From NCBI RefSeq assembly GCF_000820125.1, contig NZ_CDBY01000012.1:2342-45285 (forward strand): a stretch of 42,944 nucleotides of DNA. Direction: 5' to 3'. Numbering within the stretch: the stretch's first letter is position 1; every line of letters starts with the position of its first letter. A model generated the notes under the pieces. That model was not told where the DNA came from. It did not search any database and saw only the letters and a list, made by a program, of their open reading frames with translations. Source of the DNA: Aeromonas simiae (lineage in GTDB: Bacteria > Pseudomonadota > Gammaproteobacteria > Enterobacterales > Aeromonadaceae). Positions 15,103 to 24,388 of the stretch are shown here, piece by piece. The position numbers were made by a program, and so were the translations under genes.

Positions 15103-16251
15103 CTAGGCGTGATCCGGCAGACCTTTTTCGATGCAGCGGATCAATCGCTGCGTCTTCTTGTTTTCCGTATCGGCCCGTAGGTGCAAGGTGGCGAGCGCCC
15201 ACTCGATATGCTCGGCCACCAGGGGGGAGGCTTCGGGCAATGCCTGCTCGAGGGCGGCGATCACCTCGGCGTCGGCGGGGCCATTGCCCAACGCGACCGC
15301 TAGGTTGCGGCGCCAGCGCTGATAGCCGATGCGGCGGATCGGGCTCCCCTCGGTGTGTGTGAGAAACGCCACCTCATCCCATGACCAGAGCAGCAGCAAT
15401 GGCGGCCGGTGCAGAGTGGGGCGCGGCGCGAAGTCCGGCTCCGGGCTGGCGGCGGCGTAGCGGTTCCACGGGCAGATCAGCTGGCAGTCGTCACAGCCAT
15501 AGATACGGTTGCCGAGCGCCGGACGCAGCTCGACCGGGATCGGCTCGTCGCTCTCTATGGTGAGGTAGGAGATGCAGCGCCGCCCATCCACCACATAGGG
15601 GGCGACGATGGCGCCGGTCGGGCAGAGGGTGAGACAGGCGGTGCATTTGCCGCACTGCTCTTTCTCTACCGGGGGGTCGACGGGCAGTGGCAGGTTGACG
15701 AGTAACTCCCCGAGAAAGAAGAAGGAGCCCACCTCGGCATTGAGCAGCAGCGAGTGCTTGCCCACCCAGCCGAGGCCCGCCTTGGCGGCCAGCGGGCGTT
15801 CAAGCAGGGGGGCCGAATCGACGAAGGGGCGAAAACCCAGCTCTCCGCAGGCGCGCTCGATCCGCTCGCCGAGCTGCTTGAGACGGCTGCGCAGCACCTT
15901 GTGGTAGTCGCGGCCGAGGGCGTAGCGGCTGATGTAGCCAAGACGCGGATCGCGCAGGGTGGCGGCAAAGCCCGCCTCGAAGGGGAGATAGTTCATGCGC
16001 AGCGAGATGACCCGCAAGGTGCCCGGCAGCAGCTCGTCAGGGCGGGCGCGCAGCATGCCGTGGCGCGCCATGTACTCCATGCTGCCGTGATAGCCGGCAT
16101 CGAGCCAGGCTTGCAGGCGCGGCTCTTCAAGGTGCAGATCGGTATCTGTGATACCGGCCTGGTCAAAACCTAGCTCGCGTGCCCATAGCTTGATATGGTG
16201 GGCCAGAGCGTGCAGATCCGACGCGGGATCGGGCAGATCGGGAGCCGTCAT
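15103..16251 (-). CDS. queG: Epoxyqueuosine reductase
   Basis: Cobalamin-dependent iron-sulfur enzyme that makes the last step of queuosine on tRNA with GUN anticodons (EC 1.17.99.6). 382 residues matching E. coli QueG end to end. [12 protein letters not shown] carries the catalytic Asp. Two 4Fe-4S sites are [16 protein letters not shown] and [12 protein letters not shown]. The C-terminal HEAT-like part begins near [18 protein letters not shown]. The ATG at 16251 shares two bases with the ATG of nnr on the other strand. A TTG 12 bases upstream is the only alternative. The substrate tRNA-Asn lies in this window at 5863. Confidence 0.96.
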   Translation of the reverse strand: MTAPDLPDPASDLHALAHHIKLWARELGFDQAGITDTDLHLEEPRLQAWLDAGYHGSMEYMARHGMLRARPDELLPGTLRVISLRMNYLPFEAGFAATLRDPRLGYISRYALGRDYHKVLRSRLKQLGERIERACGELGFRPFVDSAPLLERPLAAKAGLGWVGKHSLLLNAEVGSFFFLGELLVNLPLPVDPPVEKEQCGKCTACLTLCPTGAIVAPYVVDGRRCISYLTIESDEPIPVELRPALGNRIYGCDDCQLICPWNRYAAASPEPDFAPRPTLHRPPLLLLWSWDEVAFLTHTEGSPIRRIGYQRWRRNLAVALGNGPADAEVIAALEQALPEASPLVAEHIEWALATLHLRADTENKKTQRLIRCIEKGLPDHA

Positions 16252-17758
16252 GGGTGAGATCAAACAGGTCAGCAGGGAAACGGACGCAAGTTTACCACAC
16301 AGCCTGTGGCGTGCCGAACAGATACGCCAGGCCGAGATCGCGCTGGCCGCCGCTGCGGGTATCTCCCTCTATGCACTGATGGAGCGGGCTGGCGGCGCGC
16401 TCGAGCAACATATTTTGCAGCGCTGGCCGGGTGTTCGGCGGGTTCTTATCTGCTGTGGTGCCGGCAATAACGGCGGTGATGGTTATGTGCTGGCGCGGCG
16501 CCTGCGCGAAAAGGGGCTGATGGTCACCGTGTTGGCGACCCGTGAGCCGGCTCGGCTCAAGGGGGATGCCGGCCGCGCCGCCGGTAGCTGGCTGGCGGCA
16601 GGGGGCAGTGTGCTGGGGGGTGATGCACCGGTGCCGGCGCCGGATCTGGTGATCGATGCCGTGCTCGGCACTGGCGTTGCGCTGCCGGTAGAGGGCGATC
16701 CGGCACGGCTCATCGCCCGTATCAACCTCTGGCAGCAAGAGGGGATCCCTGTGCTGGCGGTGGATCTCCCCTCCGGCCTGCAGGCCGATACCGGGTTGGT
16801 GTTGGGCGAGGTGGTACAGGCCAGCGAGACCCTCACCTTCATCGGCCTCAAGCCCGGCCTGCTGACCGGTGCCGGGCCCAATTGGTGCGGGCGGCTGAGC
16901 CTGGCGCCACTGGGGCTCGCCATCGACCGCTGGGGGGCGCCGGTTGCGCAACGCATCGACTACCCTGCACTGGCTTCGCAACTGGCGCCGCGCCGGCGCA
17001 CCGCCCACAAGGGGGATCACGGCCGGGTGCTGTTGGTGGGGGGCAATGCCGGCATGCAGGGCGCCATCTTGCTGGCGGCCCGCGCCGCCCTGCGCGCCGG
17101 TGCCGGATTGGTGCGGGTTTGCCAGCACCCCTCGTTGCCAGCGCCCAGTCTGAGCCAGCCCGAGTTGATGCAGGCCGACCCTTCCGAGCTGGGGCCGGGT
17201 TGGGATTCGGTGCGGGTCATCGGCCCCGGTCTGGGGCAGGATGAGTGGGCGCGGCGCTGCTTTGCCGCTGCCCTGTGTCAAAACGAGTCGCTGGTGATCG
17301 ATGCCGATGGCCTCAACCTGCTGGCGCAGCACCCCCTTCATCGGGATAATTGGGTGCTCACCCCCCACCCCGGCGAGGCCGCTCGTCTGCTCGGTTGCCG
17401 CGTGGCCGAGGTGGAGGCCGATCGCCTCGCCGCCGTGACGGCGCTACAGCAGCGCTATGGCGGTGTGGTGGTACTCAAGGGGGCCGGCACCCTGATCCAC
17501 GACGGGGAGCAACTGCGACTGTGCAATGAGGGCAATCCCGGCATGGCCAGTGGCGGCATGGGAGATCTGTTATCTGGTATAATCGCCGCCCTGCTCGCCC
17601 AGGGGCTGCCAGCCGCTCAGGCCGCCGCGCTCGGGGTGGCCCTGCATGGCGAAGCCGGCGATCTGGCTGCAACCGAGGGGGAGAGAGGCATGCTGGCCTC
17701 GGATCTGCTGCCCTGGGTGCGCCGTCTGGTTAATCCGCAAATATCACAAGAACGATAG
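16250..17758 (+). CDS. nnr: Bifunctional NAD(P)H-hydrate epimerase / ADP-dependent dehydratase
   Basis: Repairs hydrated NADH and NADPH in the cytoplasm (EC 5.1.99.6 and 4.2.1.136). 502 residues. The N-terminal YjeF epimerase half (to about 225) has [35 protein letters not shown] and [13 protein letters not shown]. The C-terminal ribokinase-like dehydratase half (about 240-500) has [35 protein letters not shown] and the binding loop [16 protein letters not shown]. The ATG at 16250 follows GGGAG by 8 bases. It heads the run nnr-tsaE-amiB-mutL-miaA, with 5 bases to tsaE. Confidence 0.96.
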   Translation: MGEIKQVSRETDASLPHSLWRAEQIRQAEIALAAAAGISLYALMERAGGALEQHILQRWPGVRRVLICCGAGNNGGDGYVLARRLREKGLMVTVLATREPARLKGDAGRAAGSWLAAGGSVLGGDAPVPAPDLVIDAVLGTGVALPVEGDPARLIARINLWQQEGIPVLAVDLPSGLQADTGLVLGEVVQASETLTFIGLKPGLLTGAGPNWCGRLSLAPLGLAIDRWGAPVAQRIDYPALASQLAPRRRTAHKGDHGRVLLVGGNAGMQGAILLAARAALRAGAGLVRVCQHPSLPAPSLSQPELMQADPSELGPGWDSVRVIGPGLGQDEWARRCFAAALCQNESLVIDADGLNLLAQHPLHRDNWVLTPHPGEAARLLGCRVAEVEADRLAAVTALQQRYGGVVVLKGAGTLIHDGEQLRLCNEGNPGMASGGMGDLLSGIIAALLAQGLPAAQAAALGVALHGEAGDLAATEGERGMLASDLLPWVRRLVNPQISQER

Positions 17759-17763
17759 AGAAC

Positions 17764-18222
17764 ATGACAAAACAGTTGTTACTGTCGCTGTCCGATGAGG
17801 CGGCGACCGTGGCCCTCGGTGGGCGTCTGGCCCAGGCCTTGAGCGTGGCGACCACCGTCTTCCTGCACGGCGACCTTGGCGCCGGCAAGACCACCCTGAC
17901 CCGTGGCTGGGTGCAGGGGCTGGGCCATCAGGGCAAGGTAAAGAGCCCGACTTATACCCTGGTTGAACCCTATGAATTGGCCGGTTGGCAGGTATATCAC
18001 TTCGATCTCTACCGCCTCGCCGACCCTGAAGAGCTGGAGTTCATGGGGATTCGTGACTACTTCGCCGAGCGCACCTTGTGCCTGGTGGAGTGGCCCGAAA
18101 AGGGGGAGGGGTGGTTGCCAGCCCCGGATCTTGAGATCACCCTGCGTTATGTGGGCGAGCAGCGGGAGGCCGAACTGGTCGCCCGCTCTGCCGTCGGTGA
18201 AGCCTTGCTACAACGGATCTGA
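17764..18222 (+). CDS. tsaE: tRNA threonylcarbamoyladenosine biosynthesis ATPase TsaE
   Basis: ATPase partner of TsaB-TsaD in making t6A37 on ANN-decoding tRNAs. 152 residues, the usual size. Walker A is GDLGAGKTT (36-44), followed by the family motifs [30 protein letters not shown] and [13 protein letters not shown]. It lies 5 bases after nnr and 3 bases before amiB, so it is cotranscribed with both. Confidence 0.96.
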   Translation: MTKQLLLSLSDEAATVALGGRLAQALSVATTVFLHGDLGAGKTTLTRGWVQGLGHQGKVKSPTYTLVEPYELAGWQVYHFDLYRLADPEELEFMGIRDYFAERTLCLVEWPEKGEGWLPAPDLEITLRYVGEQREAELVARSAVGEALLQRI

Positions 18223-18225
18223 TAC

Positions 18226-19884
18226 GTGCGTTTTCTTGTCGCCTTTTTGCTTACTCTGACCGTTTTCCCCGCCTGGGCTAACCAGCTCAAGGGGGTGCGG
18301 ATCTGGCCGTCGCCCGACAGCACCCGAGTGGTGCTGGACATGGCCAGCGCCCCCGATTACTCCTTTTCCACCCTGACCGGCCCGGATCGGTTGGTGATCG
18401 ATATCAAAAATGCCAGCAACGGCACCAATCTGGCCCGGGTCGAGAACAAGAGCCAGCTGGTGCGGAAAATCCGTGAGAGCTCTCCCCTCAACAAGGGGGA
18501 GATGCGGCTGGTGATGGATCTCAGCAGCGCCATCAAGCCGGTGGTCTTCCCGCTGGCGCCGGCTGGGCCCTATGGCCACCGCCTGGTGATCGATCTTCCC
18601 TTCGAGGAGAAGGGGGCGGCGCAGGCATCCAACAAGCCGGTCAACCGCAACGGTCACCCCGACATCGTCATCGCCATCGATGCCGGCCATGGTGGGGAAG
18701 ACCCCGGCTCCATCGGCTCGCGCCGCACCTTCGAAAAGCGGGTGACCTTGGGGATCTCCCAGCGGCTGGCGGCCCTTATCGATCGCGAGCCGGGTCTGCG
18801 CGCCGTGATGACCCGGCGCGGTGACTACTTCGTCGATCTCAACCGCCGCTCCGATATTGCCCGCCGGGCCAAGGCAGATCTGCTCATCTCGGTGCACGCC
18901 GACAGTTTCAACGACTCGCGTCCGCGCGGCGCCTCGGTTTGGGTGCTTTCGACTAACCGGGCCAACCGTGAGATGGGCCGTTGGCTGGAGCAGCAGGAGA
19001 AACAGTCCGAGCTGCTCGGCGGGGTAGGCAAGGTGATCTCCGAATCGGATCCCAACCCCTATCTGGCGCGCACTTTCCTCGATCTGTCGATGGACAAGTC
19101 GCGGGCTGAAGGTTATGACGTGAGCCGGCAGATCCTGCGCCAACTGGGCCAAGTCGCACGGCTGCACAAGCAGGTGCCGCAGCACGCCAGTCTGGCGGTG
19201 CTCAAATCCCCCGACATCCCCTCCGTGCTGGTCGAAACCGGGTTTATCTCCAACCACGAGGAGGAGAAGCAACTCGCTTCCGGCGCCTATCAGGAGAAGA
19301 TCGCCCGCGCCATCTTCCAGGGGATCCGCACCTATTATCGTAGCCACCCGACCAAGGGGCCGATGCTGACCGGTAAGGGTCGACCGGCGGCCAGTCAGAG
19401 CACGGCCTCCACGGCTCGCCCTGCCGCCCAGGCTCCGGCGAGCGTCGCGCCGACTCGCTCAGGGAGTGGTACGGCCAGTGCCTCCGGCGCCGGGGTGATC
19501 AAGCCCTACAGCGAGGTGGCCAATACCCCGAGCCGCCCGGCCGCCAGTGCGGCGGGCCAGGGGGCGAGCGGACGCCACGTGGTCAAGCGCGGTGAGAGCC
19601 TCTCCCTGCTGGCCTTTCGCTATAACACCACCCAGGCGGCGCTGGTTGAGCTAAATAACCTGAAGTCCCGTGAAATCCAGGTGGGCCAGACCCTCAAGGT
19701 GCCGGCGGCGCGGGTCGCACCGGTGGCGGCCAAACCTCCGCTGCGCCATCAGGTCAAGCGTGGTGAGAGCCTGTCTCGGCTGGCCGAGCGCTATGGGGTG
19801 ACCCAGGCGCGGCTGGTCGAATACAACAACCTCAAGTCGCGGGAGATCCAGGTCGGCCAGGTGCTGAAGATCCCGCAGGAGTAA
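18226..19884 (+). CDS. amiB: N-acetylmuramoyl-L-alanine amidase AmiB with two LysM repeats
   Basis: Periplasmic zinc amidase that splits septal peptidoglycan under EnvC/FtsEX control (EC 3.5.1.28). It starts with GTG, 3 bases after tsaE. 552 residues: signal peptide (about 1-18, ending PAWA), AMIN domain (about 20-125), Amidase_3 domain (about 150-375) with AIDAGHGGEDPG, the Glu in RRTFEKRV, SVHADSF and VLVETGFISN. A Pro/Ala/Ser/Thr-rich linker (about 380-445) leads to two LysM motifs of about 45 residues, each starting VKRGESLS and ending SREIQVGQxLKxP. E. coli AmiB (about 445 residues) lacks LysM; Vibrio and Pseudomonas relatives have it. The repeats should help hold the enzyme on glycan strands. 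Confidence 0.95.
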   Translation: MRFLVAFLLTLTVFPAWANQLKGVRIWPSPDSTRVVLDMASAPDYSFSTLTGPDRLVIDIKNASNGTNLARVENKSQLVRKIRESSPLNKGEMRLVMDLSSAIKPVVFPLAPAGPYGHRLVIDLPFEEKGAAQASNKPVNRNGHPDIVIAIDAGHGGEDPGSIGSRRTFEKRVTLGISQRLAALIDREPGLRAVMTRRGDYFVDLNRRSDIARRAKADLLISVHADSFNDSRPRGASVWVLSTNRANREMGRWLEQQEKQSELLGGVGKVISESDPNPYLARTFLDLSMDKSRAEGYDVSRQILRQLGQVARLHKQVPQHASLAVLKSPDIPSVLVETGFISNHEEEKQLASGAYQEKIARAIFQGIRTYYRSHPTKGPMLTGKGRPAASQSTASTARPAAQAPASVAPTRSGSGTASASGAGVIKPYSEVANTPSRPAASAAGQGASGRHVVKRGESLSLLAFRYNTTQAALVELNNLKSREIQVGQTLKVPAARVAPVAAKPPLRHQVKRGESLSRLAERYGVTQARLVEYNNLKSREIQVGQVLKIPQE

Positions 19885-19887
19885 GCC

Positions 19888-21738
19888 ATGCCGATCCGAA
19901 TCCTGCCCCCTATGCTGGCCAACCAGATCGCGGCCGGCGAGGTGGTGGAACGCCCCTCCTCCGTGGTTAAGGAGCTGGTGGAAAACAGTCTGGATGCCGG
20001 TGCCGATCGCATCGAGATCGACATCGAGAAAGGGGGCGCCAAGCTGATCCGCATCCGCGACAACGGCTGCGGTGTGCCCCAGGATGAGCTGGTGCTGGCC
20101 CTGTCGCGCCACGCCACCTCCAAGGTGGAAACCTTGGACGATCTCGAAGGCATTATGAGCCTCGGGTTTCGCGGCGAGGCGCTGGCCTCCATCAGTTCGG
20201 TGTCGCGGCTCACCTTCACGTCGCGCACCGAGAGTCAGAGCGAAGCCTGGCAGGCCCAGGCCGAGGGGCGTGAGATGGCGGTGACGGTGCGCCCTGCCGC
20301 CCACCCGGTCGGCACCACGGTGGAGGTGGTGGATCTCTTCTTCAACACCCCGGCCCGGCGCAAGTTCCTGCGGAGCGAGAAGACCGAGTTTGCCCACATC
20401 GATGAGCTGATCCGCCGTATCGCGCTGGCTCGCTTCGATGTCACCCTGATCCTGCGTCACAACGGCAAGGCGGTGCGTCAGTACCGCGCTGCCCAGACGG
20501 TGCAGGAGCAGGAGCGGCGTCTGGCCGCCGTCTGTGGTTCCCCCTTCATGCATCATGCGCTGGCGGTCGAGAGCGAGCACAGCGACGTGCACCTGCGCGG
20601 CTGGATCTGCTCGGCGCAGGGGGGCAGGCCGCAAAACGATCTGCAATACACCTACGTCAATGGCCGCATGATGCGCGACAAGCTGATCAACCACGCCATC
20701 CGTCAGGCCTACGATGCGCTGCTGCCGGCAGAGCAGCATGCCGCTTATGTGCTCTATATCGAACTCGATCCGCGCCAGGTGGATGTCAACGTTCACCCGG
20801 CCAAGCACGAGGTGCGTTTTCACCAGGCGCGGCTGGTGCATGACTTCATCTTCCAGGCGCTCTACACCGCCTTGCGTCAGCACGGAGACCCCGAGCTGCC
20901 GCTCGCCGAGAGCCAGGTTGAGCTCCCCTCCGCGCCGGCCCCCTCTTATCCCGGACAGGCCCCCCGCGCCGATTGGTATGGGGCTGAGCACGCCTACAAA
21001 CCGGCCCCCGCGCTGGCAGAAGGCGCGCCGGCATCGGCGGGTCGTGCTGGCTATGGCGGGCGCGCGGAGCGGGAGGAGATCGATCCCAGGGCGGTGCGCG
21101 GCATGCAGGCGCTGCTTACCACCCTGCCGCCGGCCGCGACTGGCGCCGAGCCCTCTCTGCCAACCGAGGCGACGAGTGAGGCGCCGCTGCGCGCCCTCAC
21201 TCTGGTGGCCGGCCGCCATCTGCTGTGGGAGCAAGGGGGCGAGCTGGCCCTGCTCTCGTTACGCCGGGCCGAGTGCGCACTGCTGCTGGGGCACCTGCGT
21301 GAGCAGTGGGGGCAGGGGCTGACCAGCCAGCCCCTGTTGCTGCCGGTCTCCCTCAAGTTGCCGGATTCCCTGCTCGAGCAGGTTGCTGTGAGGGGGGAGC
21401 TGCTGCGCCGCATGGGCTTTGAGTTGAAAAGCGGTGCCCGCGACACCATGATCCTGACCCGGGTGCCGGCGCTGCTGCGTAGCAGCGATCTGGCCCGCCT
21501 CTTCCCCGAGTTGCTACAACTGCTGGCCAGCCAGCCCGAGGTGCTAGGGGAACAGGAGGTCGAGGTGCTCTGTCGCTGGTTGCTCGAGCACGGTATCGCG
21601 GTGGCCAAGGTATATGATTTTGCGACCGCCAGCCGGCTGTTGCTGGAGCTGGCACAAGTGCCAGGCCAACTGGAGGACGTGCGCCTGATGCGCCGGGTCT
21701 CCCTGACCCCCCTGATGGAGGAGCTGGATCGTGGCTGA
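19888..21738 (+). CDS. mutL: DNA mismatch repair protein MutL
   Basis: Couples MutS mismatch recognition to MutH and UvrD. 616 residues. GHKL ATPase motifs: [12 protein letters not shown] with catalytic Glu29 and Asn33, [18 protein letters not shown] and [11 protein letters not shown]. The transducer region holds [11 protein letters not shown] Pro/Ala-rich linker (about 340-430) precedes the dimerisation domain. No DQHA(X)2E(X)4E endonuclease motif is seen, so it belongs to the MutH-dependent class of MutL. The ATG is 4 bases after the amiB stop; the gene end overlaps miaA by 8 bases. Confidence 0.97.
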   Translation: MPIRILPPMLANQIAAGEVVERPSSVVKELVENSLDAGADRIEIDIEKGGAKLIRIRDNGCGVPQDELVLALSRHATSKVETLDDLEGIMSLGFRGEALASISSVSRLTFTSRTESQSEAWQAQAEGREMAVTVRPAAHPVGTTVEVVDLFFNTPARRKFLRSEKTEFAHIDELIRRIALARFDVTLILRHNGKAVRQYRAAQTVQEQERRLAAVCGSPFMHHALAVESEHSDVHLRGWICSAQGGRPQNDLQYTYVNGRMMRDKLINHAIRQAYDALLPAEQHAAYVLYIELDPRQVDVNVHPAKHEVRFHQARLVHDFIFQALYTALRQHGDPELPLAESQVELPSAPAPSYPGQAPRADWYGAEHAYKPAPALAEGAPASAGRAGYGGRAEREEIDPRAVRGMQALLTTLPPAATGAEPSLPTEATSEAPLRALTLVAGRHLLWEQGGELALLSLRRAECALLLGHLREQWGQGLTSQPLLLPVSLKLPDSLLEQVAVRGELLRRMGFELKSGARDTMILTRVPALLRSSDLARLFPELLQLLASQPEVLGEQEVEVLCRWLLEHGIAVAKVYDFATASRLLLELAQVPGQLEDVRLMRRVSLTPLMEELDRG

Positions 21739-22657
21739 GTTGCCGCACGCGATTTTTCTGATGGGGCCGACCGCCTCGGGCAAGACGGATCTGGCGATGG
21801 CGCTCACCAGGGCGCTGCCCTGTGACATCATCAGTGTCGATTCGGCGCTGATCTACCGTGGCATGGACATCGGCACCGCCAAGCCGAGTCAGGCCGAACT
21901 GGCGGCAGCGCCGCACCGTTTGATCGATATCCTCGATCCGGCGCAGAGCTACTCGGCGGCGGATTTTCGCCGCGACGCCCTGCGCGAGATGGCCGACATC
22001 GCCGGGCGTGGCCGTATCCCGCTGCTGGTGGGGGGCACCATGCTCTATTTCAAGGCGCTACTGGAAGGGCTGTCGCCGCTCCCCTCGGCCGATCCCGAGG
22101 TGCGTCGCCAGCTGGAAGATGAGGCCGCGCGCCTTGGCTGGCAGGCATTGCATGACGAGCTCAAGCGCATCGACCCGGTGGCGGGGGCGCGCATCCACCC
22201 CAACGACCCGCAGCGGTTGAGTCGGGCGCTTGAAGTCTATCGGATCAGCGGCAAGACCCTGACCGAGCTGACCCAGATTCAAGGGGAGGCGCTGCCCTAT
22301 CGGGTGAGTCAGTTCGCCATCGCCCCCGAGGAGCGTGGTGAGCTGCACCGGCGTATCGAGCTGCGCTTTGACCTGATGTTGGCAGGCGGGTTTGAGCAGG
22401 AGGTACGCCAGCTCTACCAGCGGGGCGATCTGACGCCGGATCTGCCTTCCATCCGCTGCGTGGGATATCGCCAGATGTGGGATTATCTCGCCGGTGAGGT
22501 CGGGTATGATGAGATGCGTTACCGTGGCATAGTGGCCACCCGTCAACTGGCCAAGCGTCAAATGACCTGGTTGCGTGGCTGGCCTGACGTCACCTGGCTG
22601 ACCTCGGGCGCCAAGGATAATGTACAACGAGTGGTTGAGGCCGTTGGTGCGGCTTGA
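21731..22657 (+). CDS. miaA: tRNA dimethylallyltransferase
   Basis: Adds the isopentenyl group to A37 of UNN-decoding tRNAs, such as the tRNA-Phe encoded at 5946 (EC 2.5.1.75). 308 residues. The P-loop is GPTASGKT (12-19), then [40 protein letters not shown] and the Arg-rich [19 protein letters not shown]; ending with [14 protein letters not shown]. It begins with GTG inside the end of mutL (8-base overlap), so translation is coupled. Confidence 0.97.
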   Translation: MAELPHAIFLMGPTASGKTDLAMALTRALPCDIISVDSALIYRGMDIGTAKPSQAELAAAPHRLIDILDPAQSYSAADFRRDALREMADIAGRGRIPLLVGGTMLYFKALLEGLSPLPSADPEVRRQLEDEAARLGWQALHDELKRIDPVAGARIHPNDPQRLSRALEVYRISGKTLTELTQIQGEALPYRVSQFAIAPEERGELHRRIELRFDLMLAGGFEQEVRQLYQRGDLTPDLPSIRCVGYRQMWDYLAGEVGYDEMRYRGIVATRQLAKRQMTWLRGWPDVTWLTSGAKDNVQRVVEAVGAA

Positions 22658-22672
22658 CACTCCTTGTATAAT
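22644..22672 (+). promoter_or_regulatory. Candidate hfq promoter at the end of miaA
   Basis: Perfect TATAAT (22667-22672) with TTGGTG 17 bases upstream (22644-22649). A consensus TTGACA (22654-22659) lies only 7 bases before that -10, so it is not its partner; it could serve a second, weaker -10 further down. Initiation in or after miaA would let hfq and hflXKC be made without the upstream genes. Confidence 0.5.
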
Positions 22673-22731
22673 CAGGTTGTTATATCGGCGAAAGACGATT
22701 TACAACTACAAACAAAATGAAGGAAAGAAAG

Positions 22732-23001
22732 ATGGCTAAGGGGCAATCTCTTCAAGACCCGTTTTTGAATGCGCTGCGCCGTGAGCGTATTCCGGTTTCT
22801 ATCTATTTGGTGAACGGCATCAAGTTGCAAGGCCAGATCGAGTCTTTTGACCAATTCGTTATCCTGCTCAAGAACACCGTGAGCCAGATGGTCTACAAGC
22901 ATGCCATTTCCACCGTGGTACCGGCCCGTGCCGTCAACCATCACCAGCAAGCTGCCCCGGCCGGCCAGTCCGACGAGCCGCAGGGTGACAGTGAAGCCTG
23001 A
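22732..23001 (+). CDS. hfq: RNA chaperone Hfq
   Basis: Hexameric Sm-like protein that pairs small RNAs with mRNAs. 89 residues from the ATG at 22732 (ribosome site AAGGAAAG); an ATG 15 bases upstream is not the family start. The Sm core is near identical to E. coli: [39 protein letters not shown] and [10 protein letters not shown]. The rim arginines RRER are present. The C-terminal tail is short (about 20 residues, polar and acidic at the end) compared with the E. coli tail of about 35. Confidence 0.98.
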   Translation: MAKGQSLQDPFLNALRRERIPVSIYLVNGIKLQGQIESFDQFVILLKNTVSQMVYKHAISTVVPARAVNHHQQAAPAGQSDEPQGDSEA

Positions 23002-23009
23002 CCCTAACC

Positions 23010-23031
23010 GGGCTATCCGCTTGGATAGCCC
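23010..23031 (+). promoter_or_regulatory. Stem-loop between hfq and hflX
   Basis: Perfect 9-bp stem (23010-23018 with 23023-23031), loop GCTT, 8 bases after the hfq stop and 23 bases before the hflX start. No T-run follows, so it is more likely an mRNA-end stabiliser or pause element than a full terminator. Confidence 0.6.
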
Positions 23032-23054
23032 AAGGACATTGAAGGAGTCAACGC

Positions 23055-24341
23055 TTGTTTGACCGTTATGAAGCAGGCGAACAGGCTGTTTTGGTGCACG
23101 TCAACTTCAGTGATGAGGGTGAAAGGGAAGACCTTGAAGAGCTGAAAATGCTGGTCAGCTCGGCCGGGGTCAATACCCTGGCCGTCATCACCACCAGCCG
23201 GGGTGCACCCAGTTCCAAATTCTTCGTAGGCAGTGGCAAGGCCGAAGAGATCGCCGATCAGGTACACATGCTCGGTGCCGATGTGGTGATCTTCAACCAT
23301 GCCCTGACCCCCGCCCAGGAACGTAACCTGGAAAAACTGGTGCAGTGTCGCGTGGTCGACCGCACCGGCCTGATCCTCGATATCTTCGCCCAGCGGGCCC
23401 GTACCCATGAAGGTAAGTTGCAGGTTGAGCTGGCCCAATTGCGCCATCTCTCAACCCGTCTGGTACGCGGCTGGACCCACCTTGAACGCCAGAAGGGGGG
23501 GATCGGTCTGCGTGGCCCGGGTGAAACCCAGCTTGAAACCGACCGCCGTCTGCTGCGCGAGCGCATCAAGTACATACTGCGTCGGCTCGACAAGGTGGCC
23601 AAGCAGCGTGAACAGGGGCGCCGCGCCCGCAATCGCAACGAGGTGCCGACGGTCTCTTTGGTGGGTTACACCAACGCCGGCAAGTCTACTTTGTTCAACC
23701 AACTTACAGCTGCCAGCGTGTATGCTGCCGACCAGCTTTTTGCCACCCTCGATCCGACCCTGCGTCGCCTCGAGATAAAAGATGTCGGGGATGTGATTCT
23801 GGCCGACACGGTTGGATTCATCCGACATCTGCCCCATGATCTGGTTGCCGCCTTCAAGGCAACCCTGCAAGAGACCCGTGAGGCCGACTTGTTGCTGCAT
23901 GTGGTGGACTGCGCCGACGATCAGATGCAGGACAACATCGACTCGGTACAGAGTGTGCTGGCCGAGATCGAGGCCGATGACCGTCCGCAGTTGATGATCT
24001 GCAACAAGATCGACAAACTGGCAGATCGACCCGTCGCGCTCGAAAGAGACGACACCGGCAAACCGGTGCGGGTCTGGCTGTCGGCACAGAGTGGAGCCGG
24101 CTGCGAGCTGCTTCAGCAGGCCTTGAGCGAACTGCTCTCGGGCACCATGGTGCATCACCTGCTGCGTCTGCCTCCTTCGGAGGCCCGTTTGCGCAGCCTG
24201 TTTTACCGGCTCAAGGGCATTGAGCAGGAGAGCTTCAGTGAAGAGGGGGACTGCCTGCTGGAAGTGCGCCTCGCGGTGGCCGACTGGAATCGGCTGCTCA
24301 AGCAAGAGGGCGATTTGTTACAACGCTTTATCAGCCATTGA
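23055..24341 (+). CDS. hflX: Ribosome-associated GTPase HflX
   Basis: Binds 50S and splits stalled ribosomes in stress. 428 residues. It starts with TTG at 23055, with GAAGGAG 8-14 bases before; the product begins MFDRYEAGEQAVLVHV as in the family. The N-terminal domain has GVNTLAVITTSRGAPSSKF and the linker GGIGLRGPGETQLETDRRL. GTPase motifs: GYTNAGKSTLFN (about 204-215), DTVGFIRHLP and NKIDKL. A short C-terminal domain follows. It lies 53 bases after hfq. Confidence 0.96.
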   Translation: MFDRYEAGEQAVLVHVNFSDEGEREDLEELKMLVSSAGVNTLAVITTSRGAPSSKFFVGSGKAEEIADQVHMLGADVVIFNHALTPAQERNLEKLVQCRVVDRTGLILDIFAQRARTHEGKLQVELAQLRHLSTRLVRGWTHLERQKGGIGLRGPGETQLETDRRLLRERIKYILRRLDKVAKQREQGRRARNRNEVPTVSLVGYTNAGKSTLFNQLTAASVYAADQLFATLDPTLRRLEIKDVGDVILADTVGFIRHLPHDLVAAFKATLQETREADLLLHVVDCADDQMQDNIDSVQSVLAEIEADDRPQLMICNKIDKLADRPVALERDDTGKPVRVWLSAQSGAGCELLQQALSELLSGTMVHHLLRLPPSEARLRSLFYRLKGIEQESFSEEGDCLLEVRLAVADWNRLLKQEGDLLQRFISH

Positions 24342-24388
24342 GCCGATAAAGACCATTTTCCATCTGCATGACTTAATTGGAGACGCTG

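Noticed and set aside
22654..22672. TTGACA and TATAAT before hfq as one promoter
   Set aside because: Only 7 bases separate them, far from the 16-18 needed; the TATAAT was paired with TTGGTG instead.
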